Part shown: positions 33,915 to 40,549 of the stretch, one piece after another | How positions within the stretch are numbered: position 1 is the stretch's first letter | Layout of the letters: every line of letters starts with the position of its first letter | Assembly: GCA_017937765.1 (NCBI GenBank) | Contig: JAGBCY010000003.1 | Coordinates: 1 to 40,549 of the forward strand | Source: Alistipes sp. | Lineage (GTDB): Bacteria > Bacteroidota > Bacteroidia > Bacteroidales > Rikenellaceae | Length of the DNA: 40,549 bases | Direction: 5' to 3' | Translations under genes and position numbers: made by a program | Notes under the pieces: generated by a model | Seen by the model: the letters and a program-made list of their open reading frames with translations, nothing else | Databases searched by the model: none | What the model was told of the DNA's origin: nothing

Positions 33915-34403
33915 TTAGAAGTAGAACGTGCCGGTGAGGCCCAAGTTAGCAAGGCCGTGAGCGTGGAAGTCGGCTGCTGAGTCGCCCTTGTAATAGAAGA
34001 TCTCGGGACCAAACGTAGGGGTCCAGTCGATAGAGAGGCTGAAGGGGGCATTGTTGAACTTGATACCCAAGCGTGCCATAAGGGCAACACCCACGTAGGC
34101 GTAGTTCGACACGCCACCAACGTTGATACCGGCACCTGCATCCAAGAACCAAGCACCTACGCTCGGTGTCCAGTCAAAGTCGGCGAGGTTCCAGTTGTAA
34201 AGAGCTGTGAAGTCTACCGTGAGATCACCACCATAGTTAGCCCACGACATACCGAGGCGACCCTCAACATAATTATTGCTATCTACCTGATACTGACCAA
34301 CAGCCTGAAGACCCGAACCTACGCGCAAACCTGCTGACCAATCCTGAGCGAATGCACCTGTTGCAAACATTGCAGCAACAACGACAAGCAAAAACTTTTT
34401 CAT
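33915..34403 (-). CDS. Small outer-membrane beta-barrel protein
   Basis: A 162-residue protein with a type I signal peptide (MKKFLLVVVAAMFATGAFA, cleavage before QDW). It has alternating aromatic/small-residue strands (WSAGLRVGSGLQ, YVEGRLGMSW, FTALYNWNL, AYVGVALMARLGIKF) and a C-terminal aromatic (TGTFYF) as used by the BAM machinery. The size suggests an 8-strand barrel of the OmpW/OprF-N-like kind; no enzymatic or binding motif is visible. It has an excellent own promoter (TTTG-19-TATATTTG) and is probably well expressed. Function unknown. Confidence 0.8.
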   Translation of the reverse strand: MKKFLLVVVAAMFATGAFAQDWSAGLRVGSGLQAVGQYQVDSNNYVEGRLGMSWANYGGDLTVDFTALYNWNLADFDWTPSVGAWFLDAGAGINVGGVSNYAYVGVALMARLGIKFNNAPFSLSIDWTPTFGPEIFYYKGDSAADFHAHGLANLGLTGTFYF

Positions 34404-34442
34404 ATTTTCTACGTTTTGATTAAAAAATTCCGTTTACGATTA

Positions 34443-34473
34443 CAAATATAACATAATATTTGGAGACTACAAA
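34443..34473 (-). promoter_or_regulatory. Promoter of the small outer-membrane protein gene
   Basis: On the minus strand, TTTG (34470-34473), 19 bp, TATATTTG (34443-34450): both boxes match the consensus fully. The leader is about 35 nt. Confidence 0.75.
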
Positions 34474-34671
34474 TTTTTTTCAATACATTGTGCGATATAC
34501 GCAACAGATACATCGGCACAAATACTAAGCCTATCGTTGTGCCTAATACTCGTTCGCCACGTAAAATATGTCTCCAATCCAGCTCGCAGTCTATCTCGCC
34601 GAGGGCTATATCCCAAGAAAGATGTATTACCAAGTTACTCTCGGAGGATTTCTCTCGGCTAATTCGGTAGA

Positions 34672-34711
34672 AAAGCGAAGGCCGACGTTCTACTACAAAC
34701 GTCGGCCTTCG
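34672..34711 (-). terminator. Terminator after def
   Basis: A perfect 14-bp stem (34676-34689 with 34698-34711), followed on the minus strand by CTTTTC. It ends the glyS-ruvX-def operon. Confidence 0.82.
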
Positions 34712-34717
34712 AGGTTG

Positions 34718-35266
34718 CTATCGCTTCGTCTTATAGGCGGCGCGGTACGAACCGCGAGCCATCTTCTGAAGCTTATTCTTTATCAGGTTGCGGCGTAGTG
34801 GCGAGAGGTGGTCGGTGAAGACCATACCCTCGATGTGGTCGTACTCGTGCTGGATGACGCGCGCAGGCTTGCCGGTGAACTCCTCGTCGTGCTCCTCGAA
34901 GTTCTCGTCGAGGTAGCGCATACGTATCGTGACGGGGCGGCGAACATTCTCGTGAAGGCCGGGAAGCGACAAGCAGCCCTCCTCGAAGAGCGACGTCTCC
35001 TCCGACTCCTCGTAGATCTCGGGGTTGATGAACACCTTGCGGTAGTCTGCCAGTGTGGGATCATCCTCGCCCCAGGGTGTGCAGTCGACGATGAAGAGGC
35101 GGATGTTCTTGCCTATCTGCGGCGCAGCAAGGCCAACACCCTCGGCCTCGGCTAACGTGGTCCACATATCGTCGATGAGCTTCTTGAGCTCGGGGTAGTC
35201 GGGCGTTATATCCTCCGACTCGTTACGCAAAATCTGCGAACCGTATATTACAATTGGATATATCAT
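34718..35266 (-). CDS. def: Peptide deformylase
   Basis: A 182-residue metalloenzyme that removes the formyl group from new N-termini. The three signature motifs are intact: GVGLAAPQIG (43-52), EGCLSLPG with metal ligand Cys98, and QHEYDHIEG with ligands His140 and His144 and catalytic Glu141. It lies 23 bp after ruvX and is last in the operon, with a strong terminator 6 bp past the stop. Confidence 0.97.
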   Translation of the reverse strand: MIYPIVIYGSQILRNESEDITPDYPELKKLIDDMWTTLAEAEGVGLAAPQIGKNIRLFIVDCTPWGEDDPTLADYRKVFINPEIYEESEETSLFEEGCLSLPGLHENVRRPVTIRMRYLDENFEEHDEEFTGKPARVIQHEYDHIEGMVFTDHLSPLRRNLIKNKLQKMARGSYRAAYKTKR

Positions 35267-35289
35267 AAAACCTTTACTCTGTCTAATGT

Positions 35290-35706
35290 TTACATTCCTA
35301 CTGATGCCATATAGTCCTGCAAGATGATGGCGGCCGAGACCTTATCCACGAGGCTCTTATCGCGGCGAGCCATCTTGCCGATACCGCTCTCGCGGATTGT
35401 GCGCTGTGCAAGCACGGAGGTAAACCTCTCGTCGTAGGCGACAACGCGCTTCTCGGGGTAGGCGTGGCGCAGGCGGCCGATAAGTGGCTCTATGTAGCGC
35501 ATAGTCTCCGACGGCTGGCCATTCATCTGGCGTGGGTAGCCTACGACGATGACGGCGACATCCTCACGCTTGAAGTAGTCGGCCAAGTAACGCTCGAGCT
35601 GCTTAGTCTCGACCGTCTCTAAAGGCGAGGCGATGATGCCCAGGGGGTCGGTAACGGCCAACCCCGTGCGCTTCGTGCCGTAGTCTATGGCTATTAGGCG
35701 TGGCAT
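35290..35706 (-). CDS. ruvX: YqgF/RuvX-family RNase H-like nuclease
   Basis: A 138-residue RNase H-fold protein (MPRLIAIDYGTKRTGLAV with the first acidic residue Asp8). It further carries VIVVGYPRQMNGQPS (about 54-68) and VVAYDERFTSVLAQR (about 86-100), the standard YqgF motifs. The family is linked to 16S rRNA maturation and, less certainly, Holliday-junction resolution. It lies 1 bp after the 37-residue membrane peptide gene and 23 bp before def. Confidence 0.95.
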   Translation of the reverse strand: MPRLIAIDYGTKRTGLAVTDPLGIIASPLETVETKQLERYLADYFKREDVAVIVVGYPRQMNGQPSETMRYIEPLIGRLRHAYPEKRVVAYDERFTSVLAQRTIRESGIGKMARRDKSLVDKVSAAIILQDYMASVGM

Positions 35707-35707
35707 A

Positions 35708-35821
35708 CTACAACAAAAATTTACCTATAACATAGCCGATGGCATAGCCTATGCCGAGGCATATTGCTATGATGGCAATAATCGCTGACCACTTGCGGGT
35801 TGAGGTTGGCTTGCTTGACAT
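35708..35821 (-). CDS. 37-residue single-pass membrane peptide
   Basis: A short gene read from an ATG ending at 35821 to TAG at 35708-35710. The product begins MSSKPTSTRKW, a basic cytosolic tail, followed by one hydrophobic helix (about residues 11-34: SAIIAIIAICLGIG and YAIGYVIG) and ends KFLL. Glycines at 23, 25, 29 and 33 give a GxxxG-like zipper that favours helix packing. It starts 6 bp after the glyS stop and ends 1 bp before the ruvX start, so it fills the gap exactly and is surely co-transcribed. I know no family for it; a helper or membrane tether is possible. The tight spacing and clean membrane pattern support a real gene. Confidence 0.75.
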   Translation of the reverse strand: MSSKPTSTRKWSAIIAIIAICLGIGYAIGYVIGKFLL

Positions 35822-35827
35822 CTCGTC

Positions 35828-37372
35828 TTAGGCCTTAACCTTTGCAAGAAGGTGACGCAACGCTACCTTGCTATCGACCAATGCGTAGAGCTCGTCGATA
35901 GCTACGCGCTCCTGCTCCATAGTGTCGCGGTGGCGGACAGTGACGGTGCGATCCTCGAGGGTCTGGTGGTCAACGGTAACGCAGAACGGAGTACCGATGG
36001 CATCCTGACGGCGGTAACGCTTGCCGATAGAGTCCTTCTCGTCGTAGGCGACGTTGTAGTCGAAGCGAAGCATATCAATAATCTCGCGTGCAACCTCCGG
36101 CAGACCATCCTTCTTTACAAGAGGCATTACGGCAACCTTCGTAGGTGCAAGCGGTGCGGGGATGCGAAGCACTACGCGCTCCTCGCCATTCTCCAACTTC
36201 TCCTCGGTGTAGGCTGCCGACATAATCTGCAAGAACATGCGGTCAACGCCGATCGAGGTCTCGACAACGTAGGGAACATAGCTCTCACCACGCTCGGGGT
36301 CGAAATACTGAATCTTCTTGCCCGAGAACTCCTGATGGCGACCGAGGTCGAAGTCCGTACGCGAGTGGATACCCTCAACCTCCTTGAAGCCGAAGGGGAA
36401 GTTGTACTCCACATCGGTAGCAGCATTGGCATAGTGAGCGAGTTTGTCGTGGTCGTGGAAGCGGTAGTTGTCGTCGCCGAAGCCCAAAGCGCGGTGCCAA
36501 GCCATACGTGTATTCTTCCACTTGTTCCACCAATCCATCTCTGTGCCGGGCTGTACGAAGAACTGCATCTCCATCTGTTCGAACTCTCGCATACGGAAGA
36601 TAAACTGACGAGCAACGATCTCGTTACGGAAGGCCTTACCGATCTGAGCGATACCGAAGGGGAGCTTCATACGGCCCGTCTTCTGCACGTTGAGGTAGTT
36701 CACGAAGATACCCTGCGCCGTCTCGGGACGGAGGTAGATAGTGCTGGCACCATCGGCCGTCGAGCCCATCTGCGTCGAGAACATAAGGTTGAACTGGCGA
36801 ACGTCGGTCCAGTTGCGTGTGCCAGAAATGGGACATACAATCTCGCAATCGAGGATTATCTGGCGAAGCTCCGTGAGGTCGTTGTTGTTCAACGCCTCGG
36901 CAAAGCGAGTGTGCACGGCGTCCATCTTGGCCTTGATCTCGAGCACGCGGGGCGATGTTGCGAGGTACTGCTCGCGGTTGAAGTTCTCCTTGAAACGCTT
37001 GTGCGCCTTCTCAACCTCCTTCTCGATCTTCTCCTCCTGCTTGGCGAGCCAATCCTCGACCAGAACATCGGCACGGTAACGCTTCTTCGAGTCCTTGTTG
37101 TCGATCAACGGATCGTTGAAGGCACCCACGTGGCCCGATGCCTCCCAAGTGCGGGGGTGCATAAAGATTGCAGCATCGAGACCCACGATGTTCTCGTTGA
37201 GCTTAACCATCGAGTCCCACCAGTAGCTCTTGATATTATTCTTGAGCTCGACGCCATTCTGACCGTAGTCATAGACAGCACCGAGACCATCGTATATCTC
37301 GCTCGAGGGGAAGATAAAACCATACTCCTTGCAGTGAGCGACCAACTTCTTGAACAATTCTTCCTGTGTCAT
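35828..37372 (-). CDS. glyS: Glycyl-tRNA synthetase (dimeric type)
   Basis: A 514-residue class II synthetase of the single-chain homodimeric type. Motifs: N-terminal GFIFPSSEIYDGLGAVYDYG, TWEASGHVGAFNDPL, RPETAQGIFVNYLNV, FGIAQIGKAFRNEI (motif 2 region), FREMEQ-type element REFEQMEMQFF, and the C-terminal anticodon-binding domain from about 405 (PLAPTKVAVMPL). It has its own promoter and begins the operon with the 37-residue peptide, ruvX and def. Confidence 0.97.
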   Translation of the reverse strand: MTQEELFKKLVAHCKEYGFIFPSSEIYDGLGAVYDYGQNGVELKNNIKSYWWDSMVKLNENIVGLDAAIFMHPRTWEASGHVGAFNDPLIDNKDSKKRYRADVLVEDWLAKQEEKIEKEVEKAHKRFKENFNREQYLATSPRVLEIKAKMDAVHTRFAEALNNNDLTELRQIILDCEIVCPISGTRNWTDVRQFNLMFSTQMGSTADGASTIYLRPETAQGIFVNYLNVQKTGRMKLPFGIAQIGKAFRNEIVARQFIFRMREFEQMEMQFFVQPGTEMDWWNKWKNTRMAWHRALGFGDDNYRFHDHDKLAHYANAATDVEYNFPFGFKEVEGIHSRTDFDLGRHQEFSGKKIQYFDPERGESYVPYVVETSIGVDRMFLQIMSAAYTEEKLENGEERVVLRIPAPLAPTKVAVMPLVKKDGLPEVAREIIDMLRFDYNVAYDEKDSIGKRYRRQDAIGTPFCVTVDHQTLEDRTVTVRHRDTMEQERVAIDELYALVDSKVALRHLLAKVKA

Positions 37373-37453
37373 AATATGTAGTTTTTACGTTTGTAGCTTA
37401 TCGTGTTACGCGCTGAAATTTCGCCGTGAATCCTTTACGCGCGCTTCAACCCG

Positions 37454-37485
37454 CAAAGTTAAGAAAAACTTTCCGATTCTGCAAG
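37454..37485 (-). promoter_or_regulatory. glyS operon promoter
   Basis: On the minus strand, CTTG (37482-37485), 20 bp, TAACTTTG (37454-37461). The -7 box is a full match. The leader is about 75 nt. Confidence 0.65.
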
Positions 37486-37670
37486 GGTGGTGGTTCGACG
37501 GCACGTGCGGAGTGTATAAGTTTGTGGAGATGGGGTGGTGCGTCGGATGATGATGAGGTGGCGCGATGTCGGGGAGGGCTGGTTCGGCAGTAGCGAAAAT
37601 CGGATGGTGGGGGATGTGGTGTTGGTTTGAAGAGAGCAAATCGGATGGGGCGAGGTTGATTATGAGATAC

Positions 37671-37724
37671 AAAAAAGGGAACTTAGGGGCGGAGGTTAAA
37701 TTCTCCGAGGCTCCCTAAGTTCCC
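37671..37724 (-). terminator. Terminator after the PNGase F-like gene
   Basis: A perfect 12-bp outer stem (37677-37688 with 37713-37724) with an inner GGAG/CTCC pairing, followed on the minus strand by T6 (37671-37676). Confidence 0.9.
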
Positions 37725-37766
37725 TTATTCATCTAACGCCCGTATGGCGTTCTGTTCGGCTGTCGA

Positions 37767-38882
37767 CTACTTGTAAAGGAACAGATCGCCAACGACGATA
37801 TACTGCGCAACGCCCTCAGCATTAGGTGCATCGAACGACGACTCGAAGCGCGGGAGGTTGAGGTCGATCTCCAGCTGGCCATCCTTAACCGCCGCCATAT
37901 CGATGGTCCAGTACTGCACATTCGTGGGGTTCCCCGGTGCCCAGTTGGCACGGTCGTAGTTGTAGGTGCCCTTCTGGATGTAGTTGTCGGCGTTGGAGTA
38001 GAAGATATGGCCCTCGGTTGTCTGTCTTATGCCGTTGATATCAAACGAATACCAGTTCTCGACAAACTCGGCCATATTCTCAGGCTGGTAGCCCTCTATA
38101 TCTGGGAAAGTGCCCTTGTCGTGGCCGTGGCCTGTGATCGAGAGGCGAAGCTCCATCGAGGTTACACCCTTAGGTATAGCTACGTGGCGAGTGCCTAAAC
38201 GCTCCTCGGCCTCAATGTCGTGACCCTCAACGCCGTAGGCCCATCCGCGGAAGCCGCTGTTGCCGTTGGTGAATGAGTCATAAATGGGTACGATGCCTAC
38301 AAGCTCACGCTCCGCCGTGCCGTCGTAGAGCAGGAAGCGTAGCTTGAAGCTATGGGCGCGCTCCTCCGTGGCATCGAAGCCACCATAATAGTAGGCAAAC
38401 TCCACGTCGCCCTGAAGCAGTGAGCGGAACTCCGTGACGTCGATATAAAAGCTCTTCTCCCACGAGGCGTCGAACATACCGCCAAAGGGGGTGATTGCTC
38501 GCGTGATCTCGTGCCAATGGTCTGTGATCTTGTCCTTTACGAAGATCATCGTCGTATAGTCGTAGACCGCGGGACCTGCTCCAAACGAGCCCATCGTGTA
38601 CTCGAGCATCACGCGCTTGGAATCGCCCTCGGGGAAGTTCAGCGTGAAGGATGGGAGCTCCGAGCCCCAGCCGCTAAACTCGAGTCGATACTCGTCGCTC
38701 GTAACCTCGGCCGAGGGTGCCGAACTCACGGGGTTGAACTTGTAGAAGGGCTTGCGCGAAGCATCCTCGACAAGTGCAGTGGGGTCGGCGGGTGTGGTGT
38801 CGCCACCACTCGGGCTACCCTCGGGACTGGTGCACGAGAGTAGCGCGAAGGCGATGAGTGTGTAGATCAATGCTTTGGGCAT
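37767..38882 (-). CDS. PNGase F-like lipoprotein (putative N-glycan-releasing amidase)
   Basis: A 371-residue lipoprotein (LLSC, Cys17). By eye it aligns with Flavobacterium peptide-N-glycosidase F over both jelly-roll domains: VYDYTTMIFVKDK with WHEITRAITPF, IDVTEFRSLLQGDVEF, the LRLSITGHGH strand, AEFVENWYSFDIN, and YDRANWAPGN near residue 310. Asp108 matches catalytic Asp60 of PNGase F and Glu272 matches Glu206. The equivalent of Glu118 is unclear (Glu173/Glu174 near, Ala176 at the aligned place). PNGase F cleaves the bond between asparagine and the N-glycan. The gene starts 3 bp after the S9 peptidase and ends in a strong terminator. Activity is inferred and could be altered if Glu118 is truly absent. 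Confidence 0.75.
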   Translation of the reverse strand: MPKALIYTLIAFALLSCTSPEGSPSGGDTTPADPTALVEDASRKPFYKFNPVSSAPSAEVTSDEYRLEFSGWGSELPSFTLNFPEGDSKRVMLEYTMGSFGAGPAVYDYTTMIFVKDKITDHWHEITRAITPFGGMFDASWEKSFYIDVTEFRSLLQGDVEFAYYYGGFDATEERAHSFKLRFLLYDGTAERELVGIVPIYDSFTNGNSGFRGWAYGVEGHDIEAEERLGTRHVAIPKGVTSMELRLSITGHGHDKGTFPDIEGYQPENMAEFVENWYSFDINGIRQTTEGHIFYSNADNYIQKGTYNYDRANWAPGNPTNVQYWTIDMAAVKDGQLEIDLNLPRFESSFDAPNAEGVAQYIVVGDLFLYK

Positions 38883-38885
38883 ATG

Positions 38886-40549
38886 TTAAATGTCGTTGTT
38901 GAGTTGGTGGATGTCGGTTTCGGTCTCGCGCTCGCCGAGCAGGTGCTCCGAGAAGTAGTCGGCCATACGCCAGAAGAAGTACTCGTTCATATCGCCAAAG
39001 CCGTGACGCTGACCCGGGAGGATGAGCATATCGAAACGCTTGTTGGCGCGGATAAGAGCATCGACAACGCGAAGCGTATTACCCGGGTGAACGTTCTCGT
39101 CGATATCGCCGTGAACAAGGAGAAGGTTACCCTTCAGACGTGATGCAATCTCGGGATTTGCCGTGATCTCATACTCGAAAATAGCCTCGCCATTCTCGCC
39201 CTCGCGCTCGATGATGCCGTGGTGCTTCTCGCTCCACCAGCGGTTGTAGATGTTGTTGTCGTGGTTACCGGCGCACGATACCGCAACGTCGAAGAAGTCG
39301 GGGTACATAAGGATCGCTGCCGTCGACATAAAGCCACCGCCCGAGTGTCCGTGGATACCCACGCGGGTGATGTCGATGAACGAGTGGCGTGCTGCCAGCT
39401 GCTGAGCCGCAACGACCTTATCCTTAAGACCATAGTCACGCATATTGCCGTAGCCGTAGTTGTGGTACCACTTCGAGCGATCGGGGTGACCGCCGCGGTT
39501 ACCAACGGTGATTACGATGAAGCCCATCTGAGCAAGGCGGTCGGTGCGGTTGAGGCTTCCGAACCACGACTGCTCAACAGCCTCGGTCTGCGGACCGGGG
39601 TATACATACTCGATGATGGGGTACTTCTTCGTGGGGTCGAAATCGTAGGGCTTGTACATCACGCCGTGGAGGTCGGTGATGCCGTCGGCAGCCTTAACAA
39701 CGAAGGGCTCGGGGAACTTGTAGCCGTGGGCCATAAGGGGTCCCATATCTACGGTCTCGAGCTCCATAACGCGCTTGCCATCAACGGTGTAGAGCTCTGA
39801 CTTGGGGGCAGTGTCTACGCGCGAGTAGGTTGTCGTGAAGTAGCGACGGTCGTCCGAGAGCGAGAACTCGCCGTTGAAGCCCTTGGGGTCGAGCTGCTTG
39901 AGTCCCGTGCCATCGTAGTTCACGCGGAAGAGGTGTAGGTAGTAGGGGTTCTCGTCCTTGTTGTAACCCGTTGCAGTAAAGTAGATTACCTTGCGAGTAT
40001 CGTCAACGCCGAGGACGTCCGACACGTGCCAATCGCCCGTGGTGATCTGGTTGATGAGCTTGCCATCCGAAGCGTAGCGGTAGAGGTGTGCCCAGCCCGT
40101 GCGCTCCGACCACTCGATGACCTCGTTGCCGCCATTTACGAGCGTGGGGTAGCGATACTCGATCGAGGTCTTCATCTCCTCGTGTACCACCTCGGTAACC
40201 TCACCCGTGAGGATATCTACCTTGCAGAGGTCCACGCGCTTGATGTCGCGGCTCTGACGAAGGACGTAGAGCGAGGTGTTGTCGCCCTGCCATACGTGGC
40301 GGTAGGGACGCTGGTAGTTCTCCTTGTAGAGTGCGGGGCGGGGGCAGATGAAGAGCATCTGCTCGTCGTACTTGGCCATATCTATCTCCTTGCGCTCCAT
40401 AGTCTCGGCGTCGAACACCTCGAGCCAGAACTTGGGGCTCTCCTCGCCTGGCATCTGATACTTGTAGCTGAAGAGCTCGGGACGCTTCTTGAGGATGTTG
40501 ATCACCCAGAAATCCTCGAGCATCTCGGTGTCGCTGCGTACGGTGGCAA
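38886..40549 (-). CDS. S9 dipeptidyl-peptidase IV-type serine peptidase, partial (C-terminal part)
   Basis: At least 553 residues; the frame stays open through the right edge, so the N-terminus with the signal and the start of the beta-propeller is missing. The ATG at 40523 is internal to a conserved propeller segment (DFWVINILKKRPELFSYKY). Counting from that Met, the hydrolase triad is Ser394 (GIHGHSGGGF), Asp475 (HGDIDENVHP) and His507 (PGQRHGFGD). Propeller and catalytic order match S9B enzymes, which remove X-Pro/X-Ala dipeptides from peptide N-termini, usually in the periplasm or at the surface in Bacteroidota. It ends 3 bp before the PNGase F-like gene, forming a tight two-gene unit. 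Confidence 0.92.
   Translation of the reverse strand, partial: ATVRSDTEMLEDFWVINILKKRPELFSYKYQMPGEESPKFWLEVFDAETMERKEIDMAKYDEQMLFICPRPALYKENYQRPYRHVWQGDNTSLYVLRQSRDIKRVDLCKVDILTGEVTEVVHEEMKTSIEYRYPTLVNGGNEVIEWSERTGWAHLYRYASDGKLINQITTGDWHVSDVLGVDDTRKVIYFTATGYNKDENPYYLHLFRVNYDGTGLKQLDPKGFNGEFSLSDDRRYFTTTYSRVDTAPKSELYTVDGKRVMELETVDMGPLMAHGYKFPEPFVVKAADGITDLHGVMYKPYDFDPTKKYPIIEYVYPGPQTEAVEQSWFGSLNRTDRLAQMGFIVITVGNRGGHPDRSKWYHNYGYGNMRDYGLKDKVVAAQQLAARHSFIDITRVGIHGHSGGGFMSTAAILMYPDFFDVAVSCAGNHDNNIYNRWWSEKHHGIIEREGENGEAIFEYEITANPEIASRLKGNLLLVHGDIDENVHPGNTLRVVDALIRANKRFDMLILPGQRHGFGDMNEYFFWRMADYFSEHLLGERETETDIHQLNNDI

Larger units (their letters stand above)
34404..34717. other. Intergenic region between the outer-membrane protein gene and def
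   Basis: These 314 bp contain the promoter at 34443-34473, the def terminator at 34672-34711 and, between them, about 200 bp in which I see no gene or clear motif. A 74-codon open frame spans the promoter and lacks any protein-like feature. Confidence 0.75.
37373..37766. other. Intergenic region with a G-rich spacer
   Basis: These 394 bp hold the glyS leader and promoter (to 37485), then a plus-strand G/T-rich, C-poor stretch (about 37486-37665) with recurring ATCGGATGG and GATGGGG pieces and no gene, and then the terminator of the PNGase F-like gene (37671-37724). Confidence 0.75.

Noticed and set aside
34409-34633. 74-codon minus-strand frame upstream of the outer-membrane protein gene
   Set aside because: It runs through the strong promoter at 34443-34473 and its product has no recognisable features.
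1-40549. Insertion sequence, prophage or integrative element boundaries around the SusCD cluster
   Set aside because: No transposase, integrase, tRNA gene or flanking direct repeat was seen; the cluster's base composition and codon use look native.

Overview
The window comes from a Bacteroidota genome, most likely order Bacteroidales; an Alistipes/Rikenellaceae-type organism is plausible, but I cannot prove the genus. The evidence is SusC/SusD-type outer-membrane genes, many lipoproteins with short lipobox signals, start codons without Shine-Dalgarno sequences, and repeated promoters of the Bacteroides type (TTTG, about 19-21 bp, TAnnTTTG). No rRNA, tRNA, CRISPR array, transposase or phage gene was seen.

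Left part (1-6650, minus strand): an iron-sulfur scaffold protein (NifU-like) followed by the start of its usual partner, a GGGtGRT-family protein cut by the window edge. Next come a BACON plus BspA-type leucine-rich-repeat surface lipoprotein and, upstream of it, a large Oar-like TonB-dependent receptor.

Centre (6900-20250, plus strand): the accessory core of the window. A good promoter is followed by a leader of about 390 nt containing 44-bp tandem repeats. Then come SusC, SusD and an 801-residue surface lipoprotein of unknown function. Two successive cassettes follow, each made of a subtilisin-family (S8) lipoprotein protease and a small lipocalin-like lipoprotein, each ending in a strong terminator. 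No glycan-active enzyme lies inside this cluster. I read it as a putative protein/peptide utilization locus, analogous in logic to RagAB peptide import but with its own surface proteases. The small lipoproteins could be inhibitors, substrates or partners of the proteases.

Right-centre (20270-33842): housekeeping genes. On the minus strand: pepE-yraN-waaA, and a DUF4290 / thioredoxin-like lipoprotein / lpxH / thyA / folA operon. On the plus strand: acpP-fabF-rnc, radC, proS and a sigma-54-type AAA+ activator that has no DNA-binding domain. A duplicated large hairpin separates proS from folA. gph ends tail to tail with the activator.

Right part (33843-40549, minus strand): a small outer-membrane beta-barrel protein; a glyS / 37-residue membrane peptide / ruvX / def operon; and, at the edge, a truncated S9 dipeptidyl-peptidase gene followed after 3 bp by a lipoprotein resembling peptide-N-glycosidase F. 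This last pair adds a second glycoprotein/peptide-degrading unit to the window.
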